Positions 24,529-33,339 of a stretch of DNA of 57,500 nt are shown here, in pieces. Within the stretch, counting starts at the first letter, position 1. Each line of letters starts with the position of its first letter. Position numbers and translations under genes: made by a program. Source of the stretch: Solibacillus sp. FSL R7-0682 (GTDB lineage: Bacteria; Bacillota; Bacilli; Bacillales_A; Planococcaceae); NCBI RefSeq assembly GCF_038005985.1, contig NZ_JBBOUI010000001.1:40001-97500 (forward strand), in the 5' to 3' direction. The notes beneath the pieces were generated by a model, which saw only the letters and a program-made list of their open reading frames with translations, ran no database searches and was not told where the DNA came from.

Positions 24529-24539
24529 ATAATATGTGG

Positions 24540-24566
24540 GCCGCTCTTAAAAAGGAGCGGCTTTTT
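24540..24566 (+). terminator. Terminator after ctc
   Basis: 7-bp GC-rich stem GCCGCTC / GAGCGGC with an 8-base loop and TTTTT. Confidence 0.93.
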
Positions 24567-24586
24567 CTTTGTGAAAAAATAAAAAC

Positions 24587-24615
24587 TTCGACATCCGAAG
24601 GAAATCCAGTATAAT
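24587..24615 (+). promoter_or_regulatory. Sigma-A promoter of the MFS gene, overlapped by a Spo0A-box match
   Basis: -35 TTCGAC, 17-base spacer, -10 TATAAT. The -35 lies in an exact 0A box TTCGACA (24587-24593) and in a perfect dyad CTTCG / CGAAG (24586-24600, 5-base centre). The first in-frame ATG of the gene falls inside this -10, so it cannot be the start. Confidence 0.65.
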
Positions 24616-24655
24616 GGGGTTGATAAGTAAAAATTATGAATATTTTGAGGGGAAT

Positions 24656-25861
24656 ATGAGAACTTATAATGAGAAAATGAGTATTTATCATGGGATGGCG
24701 TCGGCAGTAGCGACGAATATGTCGAATAGCTATATACCCATATTTGCAATGACGATTTTAGGGGCAACAAATTACCAAGTTGGTTTAATTAGCTCACTTC
24801 CGCCCTTGGTAACACTTCTTATGACTTTACCAGCAGCTATTTTATTGAACCGTGCGATTGAACAAAAAAAACTCGTGGCTTTTTCAGTGTTAGCGGCGCG
24901 CTTTGTTTTTTTATTAATCGCATTTGTGAGCTATGTGCCAGGAAGTTTTGGTTCATGGATATTACTTCTATTAATTGCAACTATGAGTATTCCAAACACA
25001 ATGGCCAATATGGGCTGGCAATCATTTATTGGGAATATTATAGAAGATCATCGGAGAGCACAATTTTTTAGTGACCGCAATCGTCTCTTAACAATTGTCG
25101 GGCTAATCGTCACGCTCATCATCGGGCTATTAATGAAGGATGCGACAGCCAATGCGGTAACGTATCAAATTTTATTTATGTTTACGTTTATCGTAGGAAT
25201 TTTCGAGTTATATTTTTTATTGAAGCATAATGAGCCAATTCGAGAGGAAGTATCAGCAACAAGAAAACGTGCGATGGATTGGTCCATTTTTAAAAACAAT
25301 CGATATGTGCTTTTTTTAGTTGTCGCCCTCGTATTTAATTTTGGCTGGCAAATGGCATGGGGACTATTTAATATTTATAACATTCGTTATGCAGAAGCGA
25401 CAATTTTCTGGGTAAGTATGTTTAATGTAGGCAGTATGATCGCACAAATCTTTTCATTTTCATTATGGCGCAAATGGTCACAAAAATACGGCAATATGAG
25501 CGTCTTTGTATGGGTCGCATTTGGCATGTCTTCAGCGCCATTATTGACTGTTCTATCAACCAACCATCTTTATTTAGTCGCAATGTATATGCTATCTGGC
25601 TTTTTCGTATCAGGAACGGTCTTAATTTTATTTAATTTACTTTTAGAAAACTCTCCGCAGGAAGTACGAACATATTGTATTACGTCATATAATGTACTTT
25701 TAGCCATAATTGCTTTTACATCCCCGCAAATTGGTATTTGGTTGCTGGAAATGTATTCGATGGAAGTAGCGATGTATTTATCAACAGGGATGCGCTTACT
25801 TGCAGCCTTTGGATTTTTCGTCCTATATATCATACGTAAAAAACGTGAAATTACTATGTAA
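24656..25861 (+). CDS. Major facilitator superfamily transporter
   Basis: A 401-residue integral membrane protein with about 12 hydrophobic segments in two halves, typical of MFS. The loop between segments 2 and 3 carries only a loose MFS motif (LLNRAIEQKK), so the subfamily and substrate cannot be named; multidrug or metabolite export is a guess. The ATG start follows GAGGGG by three bases; an earlier ATG lies in the promoter. In B. subtilis no gene sits between ctc and pth, so this is an addition at a conserved junction. It has its own promoter and possible Spo0A control. Confidence 0.88.
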   Translation: MRTYNEKMSIYHGMASAVATNMSNSYIPIFAMTILGATNYQVGLISSLPPLVTLLMTLPAAILLNRAIEQKKLVAFSVLAARFVFLLIAFVSYVPGSFGSWILLLLIATMSIPNTMANMGWQSFIGNIIEDHRRAQFFSDRNRLLTIVGLIVTLIIGLLMKDATANAVTYQILFMFTFIVGIFELYFLLKHNEPIREEVSATRKRAMDWSIFKNNRYVLFLVVALVFNFGWQMAWGLFNIYNIRYAEATIFWVSMFNVGSMIAQIFSFSLWRKWSQKYGNMSVFVWVAFGMSSAPLLTVLSTNHLYLVAMYMLSGFFVSGTVLILFNLLLENSPQEVRTYCITSYNVLLAIIAFTSPQIGIWLLEMYSMEVAMYLSTGMRLLAAFGFFVLYIIRKKREITM

Positions 25862-25942
25862 AGCACCGAGTTAGAGTTGCATACTTTTATTTGGAATGTA
25901 TGATAAAATAAAGGCGATTAGAGAAAAAGGATGCGATTACTA

Positions 25943-26506
25943 GTGAAATTAATTATTGGTTTAGGAAATCCGGGTAAACCATATGAACATACACGTCATA
26001 ATATTGGATTTGACGTCATTGATGAATTAGCAAATAAGTGGAATGCACCATTAAATCAATCAAAGTTCAATGGCATGTATGCGAGCGTGCATCGTCCAGA
26101 GGGAAAAGTAATATTATTAAAACCACTAACATATATGAATTTATCTGGTGAATGTGTGCGACCTTTAATGGATTATTTTGATATAGATGTAGAAGATATC
26201 ATCGTCATTTATGATGATTTAGATTTAGATACAGGTAAGTTACGATTACGTGGCAAAGGGAGCGCGGGAGGCCATAATGGCATTAAATCATTAATTCAGC
26301 ATTTAGGTACACAAGAATTTAATCGTATCCGAGTTGGCGTTAGTCGCCCACCAGCAGGGGTGAAGGTAGCTGATTACGTACTTTCAAAATTTTCAAAAGA
26401 AGACCAACTAATCGTAAAAGATTCGATTGATAAATGCTGTGATGCAGTTGAATTGTCGTTAACAAAACCATTTTTAGAAGTTATGAATCAATTCAACGGT
26501 GCATAA
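25943..26506 (+). CDS. pth: Peptidyl-tRNA hydrolase
   Basis: Frees tRNA from peptidyl-tRNA dropped by ribosomes. The 187-residue protein starts [19 protein letters not shown] and holds the catalytic His of THRHN-type (near residue 20), [25 protein letters not shown] and [11 protein letters not shown]. The GTG start fits the family N terminus; the ATG four codons before it has no ribosome site. B. subtilis calls this gene spoVC. The last bases carry the -35 of the fin promoter. Confidence 0.97.
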   Translation: MKLIIGLGNPGKPYEHTRHNIGFDVIDELANKWNAPLNQSKFNGMYASVHRPEGKVILLKPLTYMNLSGECVRPLMDYFDIDVEDIIVIYDDLDLDTGKLRLRGKGSAGGHNGIKSLIQHLGTQEFNRIRVGVSRPPAGVKVADYVLSKFSKEDQLIVKDSIDKCCDAVELSLTKPFLEVMNQFNGA

Positions 26507-26530
26507 TTGATGAATAGTGGGGCTATACTT
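26501..26530 (+). promoter_or_regulatory. Sigma-F promoter of fin
   Basis: -35 GCATA (26501-26505), 15-base spacer, -10 GGCTATACTT (26521-26530), matching the sigma-F consensus GYATA and GGnnAnAnTW. The -35 overlaps the pth stop codon. Confidence 0.7.
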
Positions 26531-26564
26531 TGAATACATTTAGTGTTTAAAGGAGGCTTAGAAA

Positions 26565-26792
26565 ATGCCTGTACGCTATCGTTGCAGACATTGCGAAGTA
26601 GAAATTGGTACATTACCTTTTGATGCAGATGAAACAATTCGTAAGCTTCATCAATTCGAAGTTGGGGAAGTCGATGATTATATCGAAAAAAACGAACGTG
26701 GTGAAACAACAGTGCATAGTATATGTGAGCATTGTGAAGAGTCATTGCGTCAATTCCCAGATTATTATGCGTTAAAAAGATGGTTACAGTAG
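26565..26792 (+). CDS. fin: Anti-sigma-F factor Fin (YabK)
   Basis: A 75-residue protein that in B. subtilis blocks sigma-F so that the forespore switches to sigma-G. Two CxxC pairs for zinc are visible: CRHC near residues 6-9 and CEHC near residues 54-57. AAGGAGGC precedes the ATG. A sigma-F-type promoter upstream fits the known feedback, in which sigma-F makes its own inhibitor. A terminator separates it from mfd. Confidence 0.95.
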   Translation: MPVRYRCRHCEVEIGTLPFDADETIRKLHQFEVGEVDDYIEKNERGETTVHSICEHCEESLRQFPDYYALKRWLQ

Positions 26793-26799
26793 AGGAGTT

Positions 26800-26833
26800 G
26801 CTTTGGTCGCATTCAGTTGCGCCAAGGCTTTTT
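26800..26833 (+). terminator. Terminator between fin and mfd
   Basis: Stem GCTTTGG / CCAAGGC (one G-U pair), with extra inner CGC / GCG pairing, followed by TTTTT. It lies between the fin stop and the mfd ribosome site. Confidence 0.8.
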
Positions 26834-26867
26834 CCGCTTTTATATAGAGGACGGAAGGAGACTATGT

Positions 26868-29800
26868 GTGGAAACGATTCATCAATTGCTTTTAAAAGAT
26901 AAGCAGATTCATAATTTTCTTCAACAAATAAAAGCTGGTACGGCGAACAATCAACTAGTAACAGGATTAACAGGGAGTGCCAGACCAGCAATTATACAAT
27001 CGATTTTCAACGAAACAGGAAAATCAGTTTATATCATTTCATCCAACTTACTACAAGCACAAAAGCTCGTCGATGATATTAGTGCGTTAGTTGGAGAAGA
27101 ATGGGTTCATTATTACCCTGCTGAGGAGTTCATTGCAGCAAATATGACGATTTCTTCTCCAGAGCTACGCGCACAGCGAATTGCAACACTTGGACGACTT
27201 GTCAAAAAAGAACGCGGTATATATATAATTCCAGCAGCAGGAATGCGCAAAATTTTAAATGCACCAAGCGATTGGAAAGGACACGAATTAAATACCTCGA
27301 TTGGCGAAGAAATAGTGATTGACCAATGGCTACACAAGCTGGTCGAAATGGGCTATACACGAGGACAAATGGTAACAACACCAGGTGAGTTTGCGATGCG
27401 TGGTGGTATTTTAGATATATACCCACCCTACATGGAATCACCAATTCGTATTGAACTATTTGACACAGAAGTGGATTCGATCCGGACATTCTCAGCAGAT
27501 GATCAACGTTCAATTGAAAAACTAGAGCAAATTCATATTTTACCTGCAACGGAGTTGTTATTAACAGCAGAGAAACGAGTTATATTAGCCGAGCGATTAG
27601 AAACCGCTCTTGCGAAAAGTTTGAAGAAAGTTCGAAAAAAAGAAATACAAGAATTACTTGTACAAAATATGGAGCAAGATATTGAGTTATTACGTCAGGG
27701 ACATTTACCCGATCATATAGCGAAATACGGCTCGTTGCTATTTGATCAACCTCATTTTCTAGGAGATTATTTCTCATCTGATGGACTTGTATTATTTGAT
27801 GAGCTTGGACGTATTCAAGAAGTAATGGAAGCTTGGGAGCGTGAAGAATCGGAGTGGTTTATTTCGTTAATTGAAGAGGGCAAGATGTTGCATGAAGTTA
27901 AGCCTTCATATGCAATTAAAGAAGTACTAGCCATGTTAAAACAGCAAACGATTTACTTCGCTTTGTTTACCCGAACTTTTGCGGGTGTGACAATTAAAAA
28001 GACGACGAGTTTTTCATGTAAACCGATGCAACAATTCCATGGGCAAATTGCGTTATTACAAAATGAAATTGCCCGTTGGATAGCAGAAAAGTATATTGTA
28101 TTATTTACGGCTGAGACAGATGAACGAATTAAAGCGATTCAGACATTGCTCGAAGATTACCATATACAGGCCACGATTGGTTTTTCAGATCAGCCGGGTA
28201 TTTATTTAGTAAATGCCAATTTATCGAGTGGTTTTGAAATGCCACTCCAGCGAATTGCGATTGTAACGGATGATGAGTTATTTAAACAACAGGCGAAGAA
28301 AAAAGCGCGCTCACAAAAAATGACCAATGCCGAGCGCATTAAATCCTATACTGAAATTAAGCCAGGGGATTATGTGGTTCACGTACATCACGGTATTGGG
28401 AAATATATTGGTATTGAAACATTAGTCGTCAACGGTACACATCAAGATTATTTACATGTGCGCTACCGTGAAGACGATAAATTGTTTGTGCCCGTAGACC
28501 AGATCGAACTCATTCAGCGATATGTTGCTTCAGGAGAAAAAGAGCCGAAGTTACATAAGCTTGGTGGAGCGGAATGGAAAAAGACACGGGCGAAAGTATC
28601 TTCGGCGGTACAAGATATTGCAGATGATTTAATTAAACTTTATGCTAAGCGTGAAGCTGAGGTTGGCTTTGCGTTTTCACCAGATTCAGATGAACAACGA
28701 AGCTTTGAAGCCGCATTCCCGTATGAGGAAACGGATGATCAATTACGTACAATTGTTGAAGTGAAACATGATATGGAACGTGAACGCCCGATGGATCGAC
28801 TTGTTTGTGGGGACGTTGGCTATGGAAAAACAGAAGTAGCCATTCGCGCGGCATTTAAAGCCATCCTAGATGGAAAGCAAGTCGCTTTCTTAGTCCCGAC
28901 AACGATTTTAGCACAGCAACATTATGAGACGATTCAAAAGCGCTTTGAGGAATATGCGATTAATGTTGGTTTACTAAGTCGATTCCGGACGAAAAAGCAA
29001 CAAACGGAAACGATTAAAGGCTTACGTGAGGGGACAATTGACATTGTTATCGGAACACATCGTATTTTATCAAAGGACGTGGCGTATCAAGATTTAGGAT
29101 TGTTAATAGTCGATGAAGAGCAACGCTTTGGCGTGACGCACAAAGAAAAAATTAAGCAACTCCGTACAAATATTGATGTTTTAACGTTAACTGCAACACC
29201 AATTCCACGAACACTCCATATGTCGATGGTAGGTGTGCGTGATTTATCGGTAATAGAGACACCGCCGCAAAATCGCTTCCCCGTGCAAACGTATGTAATG
29301 GAGCATAATGGTGCACTTGTACGTGAGGCAATAGAACGTGAAATGGCCCGTGGTGGTCAAACGTTTTATTTATATAATCGGGTAGAGGATATTGCGAGGC
29401 GCGTAGAGGAAATTCAAATGCTTGTACCGGATGCCCGTGTTGCATTTGCCCATGGCCAAATGACCGAAGCAAAATTAGAATCGATTATTCTTTCATTTAT
29501 TGATGGAGAATATGATGTATTAGTAACGACAACGATTATTGAAACGGGTGTCGACATTCCAAATGTTAATACGTTAATCGTTCATGATGCAGATCGAATG
29601 GGCTTATCACAGCTGTACCAATTACGTGGTCGTGTAGGCCGTTCGAATCGAATTGCGTATGCATACTTTATGTATGAACGTGATAAAGTATTAACGGAAG
29701 TCGCAGAACAAAGGCTACAGGCGGTGAAGGAGTTTACCGAGCTTGGGTCAGGCTTTAAAATCGCGATGCGTGATTTATCAATTCGAGGTGCGGGTAATTT

Positions 29801-30377
29801 ACTCGGTGCGCAGCAACATGGCTTTATTGATTCGGTCGGATTTGATTTGTATTCTCAAATGTTAGAAGAAGCAGTAGAAGAGCGACGCAGCGGTGTGAAG
29901 CGAGAAGAGAAGACAGAAGTAGAAATTATGCTCAATATCGACGCATATATTCCAGATGCGTATATTCCAGACGGCTATCAAAAAATTCAAATGTACAAGC
30001 GAATTAAAGCGATGGAGCAAATTAATGATTATCATGAAATTATCGATGAGCTTCAGGACCGATTTGGTGATTTACCGGTGGAAACTGAACGCTTAATGCG
30101 AATTGCACGTATGAAGGTTTGGGCAATACAAGCAGGAGTACTGTCTATTAAAGAAAAGCAACAAATTGTCACGATTACCTTATCTGAAGAAGGAACAGCA
30201 CGGGCAGATGGTGCAAAAATCGTCGAGCAATCGATGGAATTTGGACGCGCTGTTGGCTTTGGGATGGATGGAAGCCAATTAATTATTACAGTTGATTACC
30301 ATAAATGTGGTCAGTACTTACCGTTTGTTGTTGTTGAAAAAATGATGGAGATTATTGCAACATCAAAGAAGGCATAA
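26868..30377 (+). CDS. mfd: Transcription-repair coupling factor Mfd
   Basis: A 1169-residue ATP-dependent translocase that removes stalled RNA polymerase and brings in UvrAB. The order is: UvrB-like module (about 1-350), RNA polymerase-interacting domain (about 495-570, PGDYVVHVHHGIGKYIGI), RecG-like helicase core with GDVGYGKTE near residue 648 and DEEQ near residue 749, and the C-terminal regulatory TRCF domain. The GTG start is set by GGAAGGAG seven bases upstream; 17 more in-frame codons upstream overlap the fin terminator and lack homology. Confidence 0.97.
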   Translation: METIHQLLLKDKQIHNFLQQIKAGTANNQLVTGLTGSARPAIIQSIFNETGKSVYIISSNLLQAQKLVDDISALVGEEWVHYYPAEEFIAANMTISSPELRAQRIATLGRLVKKERGIYIIPAAGMRKILNAPSDWKGHELNTSIGEEIVIDQWLHKLVEMGYTRGQMVTTPGEFAMRGGILDIYPPYMESPIRIELFDTEVDSIRTFSADDQRSIEKLEQIHILPATELLLTAEKRVILAERLETALAKSLKKVRKKEIQELLVQNMEQDIELLRQGHLPDHIAKYGSLLFDQPHFLGDYFSSDGLVLFDELGRIQEVMEAWEREESEWFISLIEEGKMLHEVKPSYAIKEVLAMLKQQTIYFALFTRTFAGVTIKKTTSFSCKPMQQFHGQIALLQNEIARWIAEKYIVLFTAETDERIKAIQTLLEDYHIQATIGFSDQPGIYLVNANLSSGFEMPLQRIAIVTDDELFKQQAKKKARSQKMTNAERIKSYTEIKPGDYVVHVHHGIGKYIGIETLVVNGTHQDYLHVRYREDDKLFVPVDQIELIQRYVASGEKEPKLHKLGGAEWKKTRAKVSSAVQDIADDLIKLYAKREAEVGFAFSPDSDEQRSFEAAFPYEETDDQLRTIVEVKHDMERERPMDRLVCGDVGYGKTEVAIRAAFKAILDGKQVAFLVPTTILAQQHYETIQKRFEEYAINVGLLSRFRTKKQQTETIKGLREGTIDIVIGTHRILSKDVAYQDLGLLIVDEEQRFGVTHKEKIKQLRTNIDVLTLTATPIPRTLHMSMVGVRDLSVIETPPQNRFPVQTYVMEHNGALVREAIEREMARGGQTFYLYNRVEDIARRVEEIQMLVPDARVAFAHGQMTEAKLESIILSFIDGEYDVLVTTTIIETGVDIPNVNTLIVHDADRMGLSQLYQLRGRVGRSNRIAYAYFMYERDKVLTEVAEQRLQAVKEFTELGSGFKIAMRDLSIRGAGNLLGAQQHGFIDSVGFDLYSQMLEEAVEERRSGVKREEKTEVEIMLNIDAYIPDAYIPDGYQKIQMYKRIKAMEQINDYHEIIDELQDRFGDLPVETERLMRIARMKVWAIQAGVLSIKEKQQIVTITLSEEGTARADGAKIVEQSMEFGRAVGFGMDGSQLIITVDYHKCGQYLPFVVVEKMMEIIATSKKA

Positions 30378-30379
30378 TA

Positions 30380-30421
30380 AAAGCTGATGGATGACTAAAA
30401 GGTCGTCTATCAGCTTTATTT
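30380..30421 (+). terminator. Terminator after mfd
   Basis: 16-base arms AAAGCTGATGGATGAC and GTCGTCTATCAGCTTT, nearly fully paired, then TTATTTC. It may also act on readthrough from the - strand gene. Confidence 0.88.
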
Positions 30422-30462
30422 CTGAAAAAAAGCATAACTTTTTGTTTCGGTGTAAATTTAAT

Positions 30463-30786
30463 TTACCCTATTAAGTGTCTTAATGAATTTTGAGCACTGT
30501 AATGTACACCATTATTATAACTTAAGCGTTGAAGTAACTCTTCACGATTGTGATGTTCCTGGCGTAATGATAAAAATTGTTTTTCGCGCGTTGTCGATGT
30601 AGAAATTAAATCGCGTTGACCATTTGGCTTTTCTAAATAACGCTTGAAAATACCATTCTCAAATTTCGGGATAATTTGTGTACGTTCTTGCGATAAATTA
30701 GGGTAATGGACTAAATGCGTTCCTGCATAATATTGATGTTGACGATACGCGTCTGGCGTAGAAACAATGGAATCTACTTTCAACAT
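30463..30786 (-). CDS. Uncharacterised 107-residue protein
   Basis: I do not recognise this protein. It is a real gene by signals: an excellent AGGAGGGG site lies seven bases before the ATG on the - strand, and the frame is open for 107 codons in a short region between two terminated + strand units. The protein is hydrophilic, rich in Gln, Asn, His, Arg and Tyr, without Cys, membrane segment or signal peptide. The C-terminal half (about 60-107) is Gln/Arg-rich and probably helical (EKQFLSLRQEHHNREELLQR). No gene sits here in B. subtilis. It lies next to spoVT, so a sporulation link is possible but unproved. Confidence 0.8.
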   Translation of the reverse strand: MLKVDSIVSTPDAYRQHQYYAGTHLVHYPNLSQERTQIIPKFENGIFKRYLEKPNGQRDLISTSTTREKQFLSLRQEHHNREELLQRLSYNNGVHYSAQNSLRHLIG

Positions 30787-30969
30787 AGTGAACCCCTCCT
30801 AAAATTTTTCCTACATTTTTATTTCCGCAAATAATGAAATTGAAACAAAACTAACGTTAAACTATAGTTATTTACTATTTAGAAAATTTTTGATTAGTTC
30901 CAAAGTAATTGAGTGAATCACTACAATTGAATCGTTTACTTTCAAATTTTTTTTGATCTTACATAGATT

Positions 30970-31000
30970 TGCATAGATTTTGTTTAATCACACCATACTA
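30970..31000 (+). promoter_or_regulatory. Sigma-G promoter of spoVT
   Basis: -35 TGCATA (30970-30975), 18-base spacer, -10 CATACTA (30994-31000): both elements match the sigma-G consensus in full. It lies 45 bases before the spoVT start. Confidence 0.85.
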
Positions 31001-31045
31001 GTAACATCTTGTAGACAAATGATGTGAAAGCGAGGAATACAAACG

Positions 31046-31582
31046 ATGAAAGCAACAGGGATAGTTCGCCGCATCGATGATTTAGGTCGTGTTGTTATAC
31101 CAAAAGAAATTCGTAGGACACTTCGCATCCGTGAAGGGGATCCGCTAGAGATTTATACCGACCGCGAAGGAGAAGTAATATTAAAAAAATATTCACCAAT
31201 TAATGATTTAGGTGAGTTTGCACAAGAATACGTAGAGTCGCTTTTTGAAACATTAGGGACACCAAGTTTAATTAGTGATCGAGATGAAATGATTGCAGTT
31301 GCAGGTGTATCAAGAAAAGATTACTTAGCTCGACGCTTAACCGTTTTTTCTGAAGATATTATAAAAGATAGGACAGCTGTATCTGAAAAGTTGGAAAAGA
31401 CTATTGAGCTAGTCACAGGGCAATACGAGCAAGTAAAATCGTATTGTGTCGTACCAATCATTTCGAATGGAGATCCAATAGGTGCTGTTTATTTACTTTC
31501 AAGAGCACATTTTATTGGTGAAGTAGAACAAAAAGCAGCTGAAACTGCTGCACACTTTTTAGCTAAGCAAATGGAAAATTAA
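31046..31582 (+). CDS. spoVT: Stage V sporulation regulator SpoVT
   Basis: Forespore transcription factor that tunes sigma-G genes. The 178-residue protein has the AbrB-type N-terminal DNA-binding domain (MKATGIVRRIDDLGRVVIP) and a C-terminal GAF-like domain (about 55-178). The domain is close in wording to AbrB encoded 20 kb upstream. The sigma-G promoter before it fits the known forespore timing. Confidence 0.97.
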   Translation: MKATGIVRRIDDLGRVVIPKEIRRTLRIREGDPLEIYTDREGEVILKKYSPINDLGEFAQEYVESLFETLGTPSLISDRDEMIAVAGVSRKDYLARRLTVFSEDIIKDRTAVSEKLEKTIELVTGQYEQVKSYCVVPIISNGDPIGAVYLLSRAHFIGEVEQKAAETAAHFLAKQMEN

Positions 31583-31591
31583 TTGAAAATA

Positions 31592-31635
31592 GAAGATGCA
31601 TAATAGGAAATTTCCTATTTGGCATCTTCTTTTTT
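31592..31635 (+). terminator. Terminator after spoVT
   Basis: GAAGATGC / GCATCTTC outer stem enclosing the perfect palindrome ATAGGAAATTTCCTAT, followed by a T-run. Confidence 0.93.
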
Positions 31636-31725
31636 GTTATTAAGAAAGACAATAGGCATTTAAATGGCAAATGTAGTTTTCATGTTATACTTGTATCATT
31701 GTATGTAGAAGAGGATGGAAATAGA

Positions 31726-33333
31726 ATGTCTTCGCAAAAATATGGTATAAAAAATTATATGAAGGGTGCCTTACTATTAACGATTGCCGCTTTAATTGTA
31801 AAAGTACTTAGCGCAGTGTATCGTGTGCCTTATCAAAATTTAGTAGGGGATCAAGGATTTTATGTGTACCAGCAGGTGTATCCATTTATTTCGTTTTTTG
31901 TAGTGTGGACTTCTAGCGGATTTGCTGTCGCCATCTCGAAAATATTAGCGGATATTGAGGCACGCGGCGGTACATATTTAGAAAAACGCAATGTTACCCA
32001 AATTATTTTTAACTATTTAGTATTTTTAGCTGCTATCTTTTTTAGCTTGTTGTATTTTGGAGCAGATTCAATCGCGTCATTCATGAAAGACCCTGAACTC
32101 GCATCGTTATTAAAAGTAGGATCATTCATTGCTCTTTGTATGCCATTACACGCTGTATTAAAGGGCAATTATCAGGCAGAAGGTAAAATGAAGCCTGTTG
32201 CTTATGCTCAAGTGTTCGAGCAAGCCATTCGAGTATCAATTATTTTAATTGGAACCATTCTATTATTAAACTTTACGCAATCTGTGTACGAAGTGGGGAA
32301 AATTGCAGTTTTCGGAACAGTTATTGGTGAAGTGGCAGGAATTCTATTATTGTTGTTTTTCTTAAAAGGTAAGCAAGAAAAAAAATTAAATCCAACGCAA
32401 AAAACTGCAAAATGGCCAATAGTAAAAGAAGTTACACTATACAGTATTACAATCAGTATGAGCGGGCTACTTTTATTATGTTTTCAATTAGTAGACTCAT
32501 TCACGATTTTTAAAACGCTCATTCAGTCAGGAATGGAGCCGCTTCAGGCAATGAAGGTAAAGGGAATTTACGACCGTGGACAACCTCTTGTTCAATTAGG
32601 GCTTGTGATTGCCACATCGTTGTCACTTGCGATTGTGCCACTTGTTGCCCTAAAATCGAAAAATAAAAATGGTCGTGGTGCGGCGCCTTTTATACAATTG
32701 ACGTATCGAAGCACTTTAATATTTGGTGTAGCAGCTGCCCTTGGCTTAATACTTGTCATGCCTTATGTGAATCAGTTGTTATTTAAAACGGATACTTTAT
32801 CACAAGTACTAAAATTATATGCTTTTCAAATCATTCCGTTGTCGATTATTTTAACGTTCACAGCGGTGTTACAGGGCTATGGTAAACTAAAAGTACCGAT
32901 GCTATTTTTAGCATTAAGTATAGGAATAAAATATAGTGGAAATATGTTCTTTATTGCATCATGGGGAGTAGTTGGCGCGGCGATTGCGAGTAATATAGGA
33001 CTTACTTTTGCTGCTGTGGCACTCATAATTTACTTGAAAAGAATTAAGCCCATTCAGTTAGCAAATCAAAAGTTTTATGGGAAGCTAGCTATAGCCTGTG
33101 GGACAATGATTGTAGTCGTTTTATCAGTAGTTTTTCTATTAAATTTAGTGTTTAGTACTAAATTAACGCGCTCCGATGCGCTTATTTATAGTGGAATTCT
33201 AGTAACGCTTGGTGCGTTTAGTTTTATAACAGTTGTGGCGAAATTGCGTGTACTAGCAGAGAAGGATTGGTTTTTAATTCCACTTGGACGCCGTATGGCT
33301 AGCTATCAACTTTGGTTAAATCGAAAGAAGTAG
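31726..33333 (+). CDS. yabM: Polysaccharide flippase-like membrane protein (YabM, MATE/SpoVB family)
   Basis: A 535-residue polytopic protein of the MurJ/SpoVB/PST superfamily, with about 14 hydrophobic segments and the N-terminal GALLLTIAALIVKVLSAVYRVP-type opening. Such proteins flip lipid-linked saccharides; YabM has no settled substrate. The ATG is used because GAGG precedes it at a suitable distance; nine upstream codons lack homology. It heads the unit yabM-yabN-rqcP. Confidence 0.9.
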   Translation: MSSQKYGIKNYMKGALLLTIAALIVKVLSAVYRVPYQNLVGDQGFYVYQQVYPFISFFVVWTSSGFAVAISKILADIEARGGTYLEKRNVTQIIFNYLVFLAAIFFSLLYFGADSIASFMKDPELASLLKVGSFIALCMPLHAVLKGNYQAEGKMKPVAYAQVFEQAIRVSIILIGTILLLNFTQSVYEVGKIAVFGTVIGEVAGILLLLFFLKGKQEKKLNPTQKTAKWPIVKEVTLYSITISMSGLLLLCFQLVDSFTIFKTLIQSGMEPLQAMKVKGIYDRGQPLVQLGLVIATSLSLAIVPLVALKSKNKNGRGAAPFIQLTYRSTLIFGVAAALGLILVMPYVNQLLFKTDTLSQVLKLYAFQIIPLSIILTFTAVLQGYGKLKVPMLFLALSIGIKYSGNMFFIASWGVVGAAIASNIGLTFAAVALIIYLKRIKPIQLANQKFYGKLAIACGTMIVVVLSVVFLLNLVFSTKLTRSDALIYSGILVTLGAFSFITVVAKLRVLAEKDWFLIPLGRRMASYQLWLNRKK

Positions 33334-33339
33334 GTGTGT

